A DNA stretch of 64,000 bases from Scylla paramamosain (taxonomy: Eukaryota > Arthropoda > Malacostraca > Decapoda > Portunidae): positions 16,208,501 through 16,272,500 of the forward strand of contig NC_087152.1 of the NCBI RefSeq assembly GCF_035594125.1. The letters are read 5' to 3'. A model generated the notes under the pieces. It had not been told where the DNA came from, ran no database searches, and saw only the letters and a list, made by a program, of their open reading frames with translations. The position numbers and the translations under genes are program-made. This document shows positions 13,009-25,784 of this stretch, piece by piece (within the stretch, counting starts at the first letter, position 1; the number at the start of each line of letters is the position of its first letter).

Positions 13009-14231
13009 TAATCATATTAACTAAACTTGTGCAAAGAAGTAATATCCATTGAGCCAACACTCGTTCAGTGCAAACTGCCTCTATCCCTTCCCGTTGACGT
13101 TTTCAACACGCCGTGATACCAATATCGCATCACGTAAGATCAATGGCTTTAATTATCGAGAAGTCAGGCTAGCGAGCGGATGAGTCAATTGGCTCAGATC
13201 TTGGAGCAGCCCGCGGCGGGAAGCGCGTAAAGCTGCAGGTCTGGTCTGGCGGGCCCGTGTGAAGGGCGCGGCCCGCTGGTTTTGCTTCAAATAGGTGGGA
13301 ATGCGTACCTCGTCTTTCTTTTTTTTATTTTCTTTTTTCTTTTTTTTCAGTCTGATAGTCACAATTTTGCAAAGTTTTGGATACAAGTACAAATTATGAG
13401 GTATCATTTCAATACCTTTCTTTATATATTATGAGTATGATGTTAATTTACTACGGTCAGAAATATAAATGATAAAGTAGCATTTCATTTCTCAGCTTGT
13501 AACCCGTTGCTGTACGTGTTCGCTGTTCTGGATGAGCCTTCACTACATTCCCTTAAATAATAGTGCATTTATATACTGACATGTTATTAATATTAATGTA
13601 TATTTCATGGATGTCATACCAGAGCACCATATTGTAACACTTCTCATGAAACTTGTATGTATTTTTCCGCATGTGAGGCGACGCCCGAGGAAAAGTAAAA
13701 AAAATGCAGGATGATAATTGAATAAAATAACGAAAGACATAAAAAGAATAACAAGGCTCGGGATTTTTTCGTTTTTATTTCTGTACGGTGAACTGTGCTG
13801 GGCGGAGGAAAATAAAATTGTCGTGACGTGCGAGTGGCATCTGGAGGCAGAGAGGGAGGGAGGGAGGGAGGAGAGAGATGGGCAGCACAGAAAACTTTAA
13901 TGTGAATGGGAGACTATAATACAAATAGGGCTATCGTTATATCACATTTTCATATAATAAAAATAACAAGGAATATATAACTTTCGTTCCCGGTGTTATA
14001 ATTTCTTCTTTGAGTTTCTGAAGACGGATGAAATAATATGCAAATTTACGATATAATTTCGTAACACAACAATGATATCACAATAAGTTATTGTGTAGTA
14101 GCACTAACAACTTGATTACCGACAGCATTTTATTCATCTACCACTCTATTTGAAAATCAATTCCTTCCTACTTTCTCGTTCCATCGCGATTATTGACCCT
14201 GAGAAATTCATGTGTAAGATATTTTTCCTAA
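13009..14231. other. Intergenic, nothing recognised
   Basis: Contains a short GGGA repeat at 13850-13873 and T-rich runs at 13316-13350. No gene could be supported. Confidence 0.6.
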
Positions 14232-14325
14232 TTTATTCGTATACCTCAAGTTCATTTTTGCTAACCTAACTGTACCCTAAATACATTTTTGCTAACCTCT
14301 TCGTGCCTGAAATTCATTTTTGCTC
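14232..14325. repeat. Tandem repeat, about 35 bp x 3
   Basis: Three units share TTCATTTTTGCTAACCT (or TACATTTTTGCTAACCT / TTCATTTTTGCTCAAT), each preceded by an AC/GTACCT-like segment. Confidence 0.65.
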
Positions 14326-14679
14326 AATAAAATCGTGTAAGATTACTCAGACAAAGCAACACACTTTCGCTATAAGTCAAAGAGCTAAAAACTCATAATT
14401 TTCTCTTCCTTCCCTTACATTCCCACTAAATTTTATATACCAGTAATTATTATACCTATCCTCTACTCCCTCACCTGTCTCAGATACCTGCAGTAAATCA
14501 TGTCTACTTGCTAATTTGTCATGATTTGCGCACCGATCATCTGCAAGTCTGGCTTACTCTAAATCCCAAAGAGTGCATAAATTGTGCGCTGGAAGATTAG
14601 AGTTTTAAGTGAATGATATGAGGTTTTTACTCTTACAGTGCGGGGGAAGTTTGGTTAATCGGACAGGAAATGTTTTCTA

Positions 14680-14743
14680 CACACACACACACACACACAC
14701 ATAATGTTCTTAGATCACATCTCTTCTACATCACAATTTGCGT

Positions 14744-14785
<42 letters not shown>

Positions 14786-14794
14786 GTGTGTGTG
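14680..14794. repeat. Facing (CA)n and (TG)n microsatellites
   Basis: CA run (14680-14701) and TG run (14747-14794) are complementary, so they could pair across a 45-bp spacer. Confidence 0.85.
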
Positions 14795-15340
14795 GCGCAG
14801 AGGTATAGTCTTAAGCTAACTACTACTTCGTAAGCTAACAGATTCATCACCACGCATTCAAATCCTTCTCAATCATTCACTACTTCGATTTGTACGCGCG
14901 TGTGCCCGTGAGTATGTTCGTGTATGTGCTTGAGCGTGTGACATAAACTACCACAAAGCTATGGGTCAAACAAACTTCCTCTCTCTTTCTTTCTCCTTAC
15001 CTCTGTCTACCCCTGCTCTTCCACCTCTGCCTACCCCTCCTCTTCACAGCATAAAAATACCCTATCCCTCACTTAACACACCAGCACCACGCCTCCTCAC
15101 CACTTCCTCCTCTTGGACGGTCAAACTCGCCCTGGTCGCCCCACTGCTGATCCGGGAAGGTTAATCGGGTACTCAGTTACCTGCCACCACTTACCCTTGG
15201 CGGAGGAGGCTCTCTCGCGGCCCCCTTCAGTACCTTAGTGATAGTCTCATATACTTCCCGCACACCCTTAAGGCCAATGCTGCCTCGTATCGTTACGTAC
15301 TTAAAAGCCTCGCATTTGGAGTTGATGCATTGTAATTACC

Positions 15341-15342
<2 letters not shown>
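14795..15342. other. Intergenic, nothing recognised
   Basis: Pyrimidine-rich in the middle (14970-15120), with no coding pattern I can support. Confidence 0.55.

Positions 15343-15417
<75 letters not shown>
15343..15417. repeat. (GA)n microsatellite
   Basis: Uninterrupted GA run. Confidence 0.97.
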
Positions 15418-15624
15418 TTATGCCTCTATGTACGTACACTTTAGTATTATTCATAAAGTGTAGAGAAAACATATTCCGGATGTAGGAAACTGCAGTGTGG
15501 AAAAAGAATTCCAGCATAAATTTCCCTTACGCTCTCTGAAATCTGGTTTGCGTCTTTACTCCCTTCAATTAGTGTCAACCGTATGACTTACGAGCGAAGA
15601 TTTTGATGAGATGTAGAAGTAGCA

Positions 15625-15640
15625 GAGAGAGAGAAAGAAA

Positions 15641-15725
<85 letters not shown>

Positions 15726-15825
15726 GAAGAGTATATGTAAACTGCAGTCTGGCCTTCATGTCTCTCTTGTGTGTTCCCCAATCACCCGCTGCTAACATAA
15801 CAAGGACGCCGTAATCAGATACACT

Positions 15826-15895
<70 letters not shown>
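15625..15895. repeat. Facing (GA)n and (CT)n arrays
   Basis: GA run (about 15641-15723) and CT run (15831-15895) are complementary and about 105 bp apart, so the pair forms an inverted repeat. Confidence 0.93.
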
Positions 15896-15897
<2 letters not shown>

Positions 15898-16639
15898 CTC
15901 CACACGCTAAGCTGTGTCAAGCAAAAGGACAGTGGAAGCATCGACTCACGAACGGGTCGAGCTACAAACTGGTCCCTAAGTCGCTGGAATACCGATGGTC
16001 GCAGCGTTTAATAAAGACGGAAAGTTCCCCAGCAGAGAGAGAGACACACTGGCAGCAGGAGCGTATGAAAAAAAAAAAGAGAAATGCTGAAAAGGCAGCT
16101 CAGGATTAAGAGAAGACTGTATTGCTTGACCAGCTTTAAACTGCTTCTCTCAGTCACAGCTGCCGCACAGGATGCTCCTCACAGACTTTTTCTTGGTCCT
16201 CTCACGTGGGTTCAATTTTTACAGGGAAGACTGTGAAGCGCCGCTGTGAAGATGCTGTTAGCTGGTCAGTTACTCTAAAAATGTCCTCGTCTATACGAGG
16301 ACTTGAAAGACTGACTTGAGATACTTTCTTTGTCAATTTGCTGAAATCTAATATCGCTGGTTTGCAAAGTCTGGTATCGAATGGGGAGTTCTAATGTTCT
16401 AAGTTCAATAAAATGTAGAGGCAATGAGTGAACGTGATGATGAACGTGAGTGTAAGGGACGTGGTATGATGAGCGAAATATTGCAAAGATGTGGCTTTAG
16501 CATACAAGATATTCTACTAGATCCTTAATTCATTATAAGAATGTCTACTAAAAGGCTATAATGAAATAATTAATGAAATAATCTTTCTGCCTCTAATAAG
16601 CCAAACTAGGGCATATGAAGTATCATGAATCAACAATAA
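15896..16639. other. Intergenic, nothing recognised
   Basis: No repeat, promoter or coding pattern that I can support. Confidence 0.55.
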
Positions 16640-16698
16640 TCTCTATAACATTTGAAAATAGTTCTCACAGGAGCTTAAAGCGTTTCAAAATACAGAAG
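16640..16698 (-). repeat. Dispersed repeat family D, copy 2 (partial)
   Basis: The minus strand reads GTATTTTGAAACGCTTTAAGCTCC then ACTATTTTCAAATG, split here by the reading, matching the left half of the family D copy at 23936-24055. Confidence 0.5.
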
Positions 16699-17109
16699 TG
16701 TTTCAAAGAATTCCCAAATCTGAATTGACTAGTATTCCTTTTCTTTTTTGAGAGATGAATTTGTGTTTACCCTTGAGTTTTTTTTTTTTTCTCTCTTGTG
16801 TATAAAAACAACAACAGTAATGAATATAAATGTCGAGGATAACAAAAACTCTTGGACAGTTGACGTGACAAGTGACCACGAGTGCCCCGCCGTAGCCAAG
16901 ACGATATTCCTTCCATCACTGGACTCTCTGGAGCCGTGCCTAGGACTACTATGGCTGCGTCAAGGTTCTTTGTATGGCTGGTGGAGGGGACGCGCCATAA
17001 CTACGGGCATCGCGGGGAGATTCGACCCAGTATCGCTCGCAAGCGCCCTTAGTCTGCACAGTACTTTATCATTACACATATCTATACTTTCTGCATAATT
17101 CTATAGAAG

Positions 17110-17560
17110 GTGTTGTATTACGACTATTTGATTTACTGCTTAAAATATGATACCAAATATACTAATAAACAGTTTGTGCATTTTCTCATCAAAACCACAC
17201 TTGCTGAACGGTTATCCAAGTGTTGCATAACGATTTCCTCATTTACAGCCTAAAATACGACATCTGAAATATTAATAAACAGTCTGTTCATTACTCTATC
17301 AATACAAATATACTTACTGCAGAAAGGGCCCCCACATAGGGCGGGAAAAGGGCAGTTCTGGAGGCCCGTGACAGCAGCTTAAATTACTTAATTGGTTTTT
17401 ATCAGCGTGTTAAGTCAGGGGCGGACGCTTAACATGAGTGACGAGGTCTGAAACGGTGTTGCTCGGGTCCTGACTGCAAAGTTACCGAAGTACTGCATAA
17501 CGATTATTTTATTCAGAGCCTAAAATAGACACCAAGAAAATCTTACATATACACTTCATC
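17110..17560. repeat. Diverged tandem repeat, about 113 bp, with a third unit displaced
   Basis: Related blocks GTTGTATTACGACTATTTGA, GTTGCATAACGATTTCCTCA and ACTGCATAACGATTATTTTA lie near 17113, 17222 and 17492. Each is followed by TTAAAATATGATACC / CTAAAATACGACATC / CTAAAATAGACACC. Unrelated sequence at about 17325-17488 separates units 2 and 3. Confidence 0.6.
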
Positions 17561-17589
17561 TGTGTTTTTCAATCCGCAACTGTACATGA

Positions 17590-17638
17590 GAGAATGGACA
17601 ATATGTCCATTCTCATTAGTTAGCAAAAGGCTAACTAA
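17590..17638. other. Two adjacent perfect hairpins
   Basis: Stem 1 pairs GAGAATGGACA (17590-17600) with TGTCCATTCTC (17604-17614) over an ATA loop. Stem 2 pairs TTAGTTAGC (17616-17624) with GCTAACTAA (17630-17638) over AAAAG. They sit one base apart in AT-rich sequence. Confidence 0.7.
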
Positions 17639-18636
17639 TTGCGCTAGTTCATGATGCCCAGCGGCCATATTTGTTTACTTACAAGACCACTCCCTCATAT
17701 TATAAAGCAGATCCCGGAGAGCTTCTTAAAATCTATCCTTACGCCCCCTTTTCTATCATTTAAAATATCACATCATCAAAACTAAGAAACAGTAATCGTG
17801 AAACAGTCAGCTGATGCACTTAAAAACACAAGTAGATGTAAATATAGCTAAACATGACTTTTAAGGCAGTACTCTTAACACTTCACACCTCTTAACAAAT
17901 ATTAATGCCTCTGAGATCTATACTACAAATAATAATATACCCACATTACCTTGAACGCGTCTTGCAGGGTGATATTTCCTGCGTTTGCACATCACAACAC
18001 AAACAACAAGAGACTGCACCCCGTGAGTGGAGTGAGATGCCGCCCACTGCTACACAGGGTTCCAATATTATTTTGTTCCTCGGCTTTAACTGGTAATCAC
18101 TGGCTTGTTCTGATTGTCTATTTACGGGATACATATATAAAGGAGAATAGTAATAGCATATATTATTGCCGTCTAGGGAGAAAGGGGGTAAACAGGAACA
18201 TTTACTCATTGATTTTCTCCTTTTTTAATCGTCTGGAACGAAAACGTGACACCGAACAGAATACGTAACTTAGAACATGGAAAACGAGTTCTTGTTACAG
18301 TAGACTAACTTATCTTGCTATGACAGAACGTTAGCATTTCACTTCTTGCTGGCTACACAAGCTTGACTACATATGTTCTACCGTGAGTACACTGATTAAA
18401 TTCTATCGATAAATTACCTAGAATGAAAATTAATTTCCAGCAGAAAAAAAAAAAAAAATGTGAACAGCGCTTGTGAGTCCTGTCGTGTGTTTGTTTTACT
18501 AGAGACAGCCTCCTCGCCCCAGACTTCCATCCCTGTGTGTGGAAGCGGCTCTTGTTCTGACGCTCCGGTCATTCCCATCCTTCAAGCAAAGATAATGGTG
18601 AGGGGCAGTCTTCCTTTACTTTTACGGCAGATATAA
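17639..18636. other. Intergenic, nothing recognised
   Basis: Unique-looking AT-rich sequence. A poly-A run lies at 18443-18458. Confidence 0.55.
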
Positions 18637-19253
18637 CTAACGGCCATTCCTGCGACTAAAGCCCTTCGCTGTCGGTTTTTGCTCTTTTTTCTTACTTTAT
18701 TTTCCACGTACTGTATTTCATATTTCATCCTGAGTTTTGATAGAGGTGGAATAACAACTTTTGAATAACGCTTCGATATGGGTACCGTGTGAGCCAGTCT
18801 AACGGATAAAGCTGTCGATTTTATCTCTTTTTCGACCTTATTTCCCACGCATTGTATTTCATCCTGAGTTTTGATGGACGTGGAAGAATGAAATCTTGAG
18901 TAAACGCTTCGGAATACCATTATGATATGGAGTGTGTTAACCATTCTTGCGGTTGAAAGTGTTGATATCTTCCCTCTTTCTCTCTTTTTCAACCTTATTT
19001 CCCACGTTCTGTATCTTGAATTTTGATGGACGTGAAAGAATTACTTTTTTGATAAACGCTTCGGAACATCATCATGACTGGAAGTATCTGATTCATTCTT
19101 ACAAGAAAAGTCATTCGCTGTCAGTTTTCTCTCTCTCTTTTTTTTTTTTAGCTATATTTCCCACATACTGTATTACTATATCCTGAGCTCTGATGGACGT
19201 GAAATAATGACCTCCTAAATAAACGCTCCCGACCACCATCACAATATGGAGTG
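18637..19253. repeat. Diverged tandem array, four units of about 150 bp
   Basis: Each unit carries, in order, a TTTCCCACRYACTGTATT block, CTGAGTTTTGATGGACGTG, AATAAACGCTTCGGA and an ACCATTCTTGCGG-like block. Unit starts are near 18637, 18790, 18940 and 19090. Units differ by many substitutions and small indels, so the array is old. A 136-codon minus-strand frame across it is produced by the repeat. Confidence 0.75.
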
Positions 19254-19571
19254 TAACTAATCATGCTCCCCCAATGATACATAACAGTTCCTGAGTCATA
19301 AAGTAATAACGTGCGTGCATCATTTCTTATTAAGATTGTTTATTATCCTCGTCATGAACATTTAGCCACTGAATTCTTCTGTCAAACTCAGCAATACTTG
19401 GAAGTATAACGCATAAGTTTGTAGGAACTGTAACAGCCAAAAAGTGTTTCAGAAAATGTGGGAGGTACAGCTGCGTTTCTCAAGTCGAAATGGAGCGTGG
19501 CAGATTTATTAAGATTGATTCACATTCAGTACTATAGGCAATTCCCAAACTCCATAAAATTAGCAACTCAT

Positions 19572-19882
19572 AGCGAATAAAGTTAAAATTAGAGTGAATA
19601 TTTGCTCAATGATAACCTTAATTAAGCCCTTTGCTATTAGAAAAATAAATCATTGTAAACTAGACACTAATTATGTACAGAAATTTAACAGTAAAACTTA
19701 TATAGGAAAGACACGATTATTTATGTCACCAATTATTAGCGAATAAAGTTAAAATTGAAGTAAATATAAGCCTAATGATAAAATTAAAACCTTTCTTAAA
19801 AAAAAAATCCTAAACCTACCAAACTCAAACTTAATCTAGAAAGAGTTTGCAGCAAAAATATATAAGAAAGACACGGTTCTAA
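19572..19882. repeat. Two-unit tandem repeat, period 166 bp
   Basis: AGCGAATAAAGTTAAAATT begins at 19572 and 19738. Both units end in TATA-GGAAAGACACGAT or TATAAGAAAGACACGGT. Confidence 0.7.
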
Positions 19883-20639
19883 TACTCCCACATACACGCC
19901 TGAACGCCTCACCCTAGGCATCCCGCCGCGCGTCCCTCTGTAACGCGCCAAGTAGAGCAATGAATGGTGAAAGCCTCCAAAGTACTAAATCCCTCGCAGG
20001 CACCGAACAAGGGCAGCGCGCGGTTCTGTGTGCCACGCGGGCCACTCAGGAATGGTGCATCGGGGAGCCACTTGTGCCGTCTGCCTGGAAGCTCCGCGCC
20101 CTCCTCGCCTGCTCCTGTATTGATCGAGTCTTCACAACACTCGCCTGGCATAAACAGTGGTGGATTAATGAGGCATCGGTAAAAGTCCTTTCAATGTATA
20201 CACTGATAATATACGAGGGGAAAATCAGCGATATTAATTCATACACTTTTCCCTCCTGCCGCTATAATGTTTCCTGCTGCCTTCACCTCGCCACTCCTCG
20301 CCTCCTCCCGCCACCTCCCAACTCATCCGGCAAGTCGTGATTTATCTTCTGAATATACATATATATATATTATCTTCCTTCCCTTCCCCACGTGTCTGCG
20401 TCCGTACCACCTGCACCCTTCCTTTCCCATTCCCTCCCTTCCCTTCCCTTCGCTTCTCTTCCCTTCACTATCCATGCACTTCCGCTCCAACCGCCTTTAA
20501 CCTCCTCGTCTTGTTGCTTCTTCTGCTCCCACCCTCACTCTCGCCACCTACTCGACTGGCTCTTGTAGGATCTCGTCTCCCCATTTTGCAGTGCTCCAAC
20601 TCTTCACTTCTCAGCACGCTTTCTCTTTTTTCTCCTTTT
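19883..20639. other. Intergenic, nothing recognised
   Basis: GC-richer than its surroundings at 19900-20160, with a TTCCC-rich stretch at 20380-20465. Several overlapping open frames occur, but none has a recognisable product. Confidence 0.5.
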
Positions 20640-21135
<496 letters not shown>

Positions 21136-21417
21136 GTCCCTTCAAGATTTTATGGGAGAGACAATTAGCAGGTTTCTCTTTTTTTTTTTTTTCTAAGTTT
21201 GTCTTCCTCCCTTGAGAAAATACAGTACCTTACAATAGCATAGCATTCTTTCAACACCAAAACCAGACGGGTCTCTCTCTGTGTCGTTACTCTCAGCATA
21301 TACGTAGACATCGTGGCCGGCCCTTGACGAAAATTGTAAGCCATCAGAACCGCAGTTGACCCAAGACCTAATCAGTTCCTGTCTACTACTACTGGCGATG
21401 AATTGGTTGCCTTTAAG

Positions 21418-21562
<145 letters not shown>

Positions 21563-21647
21563 AGACCCTGAACCAATTCACTTGTATGTTGTATGAAGTT
21601 GAATATAGTGTTTGGTGCTGAACATTGTGAAATAATAAATATCCTAT

Positions 21648-21745
21648 TGGGACTGGCACCTCAATGGGCCTATTTTTTCGCTCTTTTTGTTGTCCTTGGC
21701 CAGCACTCTTCTTGCATAAAACATAAACAAAATAAATAAAAAAAA
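21648..21745 (+). mobile_element. LINE family A, 3' tail fragment
   Basis: Matches the family A 3' end: GGGACTGGCACCTCAATGGG, then TTTTTGTTGTCCTTGGCCAG and CTTCTTGCATAAAA, followed by an A-rich tail. Confidence 0.7.
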
Positions 21746-21844
21746 ATCCGCCCCTGCATTCACCAATTAATAAAACACCAATATCCACATTCTCACCGCA
21801 TAAAAAGAGGATGTGATGATAAGATAAGATAAAAACGGTTGGTT

Positions 21845-21962
21845 GGTATTAAAGGAACTGAACGCATATTTCAACCAGATGGCACCACTGCTATCACATC
21901 TATCTCTGAAGCTGAACTCTTCGCTCTTTCAACCAGATGGCACCACTGCTATCACATCCTTC
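21845..21962 (+). mobile_element. LINE family A fragment with a 58-bp tandem duplication
   Basis: Encodes the family A linker motif [17 protein letters not shown]. The block TTTCAACCAGATGGCACC starts at 21869 and again at 21927. Confidence 0.75.
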
Positions 21963-23002
<1,040 letters not shown>

Positions 23003-23477
23003 TACAGTAAAATCCCTCTTATCCGGCATCAATGGGACCGCCAACATGCTGGATACTTGAATATCACCGGATACTTGAATAGAAGTGAAATTATGTCCGC
23101 AATCACCACCCTACACTCACGCATCTTACCATAACAAAGATCAGCTGATTTTAATCAGCAGCTGATCTGATCAGCTGCTTAAGTGTAAGCACAAGACGCT
23201 TCCTCTTTTCTACAACTTTAGGCATGATGAAGGCGTCAGGCGATAAACAGTGCACACGCGGGACTGAGTCACTGAGTAAACACAGTGCAGTGGGCCGCGG
23301 GTGGCGCGAAGCAGTGCGCTCTGGTGGCGAGGGGACAAAGTATGCCTCGCGCGGGAATTTTAATTTATTTTATGAGTACACATTGATTTTTTATTGATTT
23401 TAAGGCTCGGGGAAAAATGTGCCGGATACTTGAAGCTGCCGGATACTCGAATGCCGGATGAGAGGGCTTTTACTGTA
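23003..23477. mobile_element. pogo/Tigger-like (Tc1-mariner superfamily) MITE
   Basis: The left end CAGTAAAATCCCTCTTATCC and the right end, whose complement starts CAGTAAAAGCCCTCTCATCC, are inverted over about 26 bp and each is bordered by TA (23003-23004, 23476-23477). Length is 471 bp, with no transposase frame. The interior repeats CCGGATACTTGAA and holds a near-perfect palindrome at 23158-23178. CAGT..ACTG ends with TA duplication are typical of pogo-like elements. Confidence 0.75.
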
Positions 23478-23935
23478 ATATGTAAATCAATGCAATAACA
23501 TCACAGACTTCCAAACATTAACAAGAAAAATAGATTTCACATACGACCAAATAAGGATATACTCGTATTATGGTGGATTCTACATCTACATACACACAGC
23601 AGTTCATATACAGAAAACCACACGTATATGACACGCATTACACAATATTCACTGCATGATTAACCCTTTTCATTCCTGGACTTTTTTTTTTTCATAATCA
23701 ATTACAAAATTTTTCACTCGTACAATTTGCATTAAAGTCTTCTAACTAATACCATAACCTAAAAATAAGTAAATAAGAATTTCAAAAAAATAAATAAAAG
23801 ACAAAATGATCTTAATGTCTCTTTCTTTGTGTTTAGACAAATACTTTTTACAGTGCTTGGAAGATTAACAAAGAACAGCTATAGCAATGGAATGCTTAAA
23901 GAGAACGATAAAGTACAAACAGCAGGTGGTCTTAC
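23478..23935. other. Intergenic, nothing firm
   Basis: A TTAACCCTTTTCATTCC motif at about 23661-23677 resembles the end of the TTAA MITEs, but no partner end was found. Confidence 0.45.
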
Positions 23936-24055
23936 AGTCCGTATTCTGAAACGCTTTGCTCTCTCCTCACTACTATTTTCAAAGGCCACAGAGATGATTA
24001 GCTGGGTTCTGAAGAGTGTTTTTTTCTCTTATGAATATAGAAATCGTGTCAATTT
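23936..24055 (+). repeat. Dispersed repeat family D, copy 3 (best preserved)
   Basis: Ordered blocks GTCCGTATTCTGAAACGC, TTTGCTCTCTC, CTATTTTCAAAGGCCACAG, AGATGATTAGCTGGGTTCTG recur in at least six other places in this window. Confidence 0.7.
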
Positions 24056-24111
24056 GCCCCTATAATTGTAAAACCATCCTTAAAAATCCATGTAACTTTA
24101 GCTAGAGCCTT

Positions 24112-24326
24112 TTAATCCTTTCACTGCGATACGAATCAGTTAACAGCACCAGAAGTAATGCATGGAATCTGTATAAGCATCTACAAGAAAGTAGGGGATT
24201 AAAAAAAAGTAGATTTTGTAATTTCTACGCAGTTTAAAGATTGGAGTTGGCTATAGAACAAGTAAAGATGTCTCAGACTGATTAGTGATGAAGGAAAGAT
24301 GTAACAAATAGCTGTCAAAGGGTTAA
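24112..24326. mobile_element. TTAA-flanked MITE, copy 2 (complete)
   Basis: Begins TTAATCCTTTCACTGCGAT and ends GCTGTCAAAGGGTTAA. The ends are inverted and close on TTAA. It is 215 bp and aligns with copy 1 at the window start. Its right end is 56 bp beyond the stop codon of the minus-strand protease homologue, so it lies in or next to that gene's 3' UTR. Confidence 0.7.
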
Positions 24327-24382
24327 AAGTAGTCGAGGTGCGGCGTAGAAGCGCTTCATAATATGATCTTTGCGCTGCTGAG

Positions 24383-25722
24383 TTACTGTGGGGTAACTCC
24401 GGTGTGCATTTCTATCCAGTCAAGGAAATGAAAGACGCGAGTGAAGGCGATAGGATAGCCTGCGTCGCACCCTACTGACGAGCCGAAGGAGCTGATGCCG
24501 TAAGTATTTCCAGCGTTTTGCAGGGGAGCGCCAGAATCAACCTGAAAAAAAAGAATGGATGGATTTTTTGCAATACCATCATCATTCTGTCTTGAAGTCT
24601 TTCTTTTGTCTTGCGTTGCTGGCCACATGCATAAACAATGGCACGTTCAAGTGAATAGTGGTGGTCAGAAATCGAGTATAACCTCCTGTATTCACTTCAA
24701 CTGTGTTTTATTTCTTTCCTTCAAATTTAAATTCTCTGGTCAGCTGAGAGTCTCCTTACAAGATAAGGAATTTTCTACTTAGATCAATGGACTCAAGATA
24801 AAGAAAATGCCAAACATAGTAAAACAGAGTGTGGAGTGTTACTCGATTATTGACTTTGATTATACAGAAGTTTTATCATACTGATGAACGTCTTACCTGA
24901 CAGTCTCCTTGACTAGAGAGTTTCTTAACACAGACCACCGAGTCATTAATAAAGCCAAAGATGCTCTTACACTCGGTATTGCTAAGTACCTCGGCTTGCA
25001 CATCAGAAACTGTAGTTATTTCAGAACGGAGAGTTATGTTAGTATCTATAAAGTGCAGATAATGTTATTCAAGATACATTTCACTCTTCATTATGAAGTG
25101 AAGGTTTGTTTTACCTGCAAATGGAGCGCTCCAGTTCGGGACATGCATTATGTCGCCTGCTGCCAGATCTTCGCTTGGCAGACCCACACTGCCAATGAAT
25201 TCTGGTGCATGAAATCGAACGAAACATTTTATTTCCCAAGCTTCAGAAAAGTTGTTCGTATTCTGATAAAAATTGAATGTTTTACGCTGAATATTTTCTA
25301 CAAAGGAAAAATTTTCTGTAAGTCAAAACCAACATGCCTTAGATAAAAGAAAATACAAAAGTTTATATTAAAGTAAGAATAAAGCATTTAATCACTATGA
25401 AATTACTTGTTGAATCACCAAATAACGTTATAAGATAAAAATAATCATCCTAAGAGAGAGAGAGAGATACGTCCTAACCGTTGAAGTCGACGGGCTGGGG
25501 CAGTTTGACCAGAGCGATGTCGTTTGAAAGAGTGAAACTGTTCCAGTTCTCGTGAACAAGAAAGTCTTGTGAAGTCATTGTCATTTCACTTGCTTGGTTT
25601 GCCCACGCGCCCATTACAATTTCGGCGAAACTCGCACTGTAAGGCACAATTGGTGAGAAGAAAGACCCTTTATCAACATTAAAGTTTATATGAGTTGTCA
25701 TCTTAGCAATCTGAATATTAAA

Positions 25723-25784
<62 letters not shown>

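Noticed and set aside
14794..14880. tRNA-like A and B box motifs (TGGCGCAGAGG, GCATTCAAATCC)
   Set aside because: The B box departs from consensus, no acceptor stem can be drawn, and no related copies were seen.
18582..18992. Minus-strand frame of 136 codons with internal repetition
   Set aside because: Its repetition comes from the 150-bp tandem array; no recognisable product.
24535..24541. Idea that the VDSGAP change is a mis-set splice site hiding a normal GDSGGP
   Set aside because: The AG acceptor and phase match the paralogue exactly, and the first exon-7 codon is GTT in the sequence, so the Val is real unless it is a base error.
24909..25346. Plus-strand frame of 145 codons
   Set aside because: Antisense to exons 5-6 of the minus-strand protease homologue, whose splice structure is well supported.
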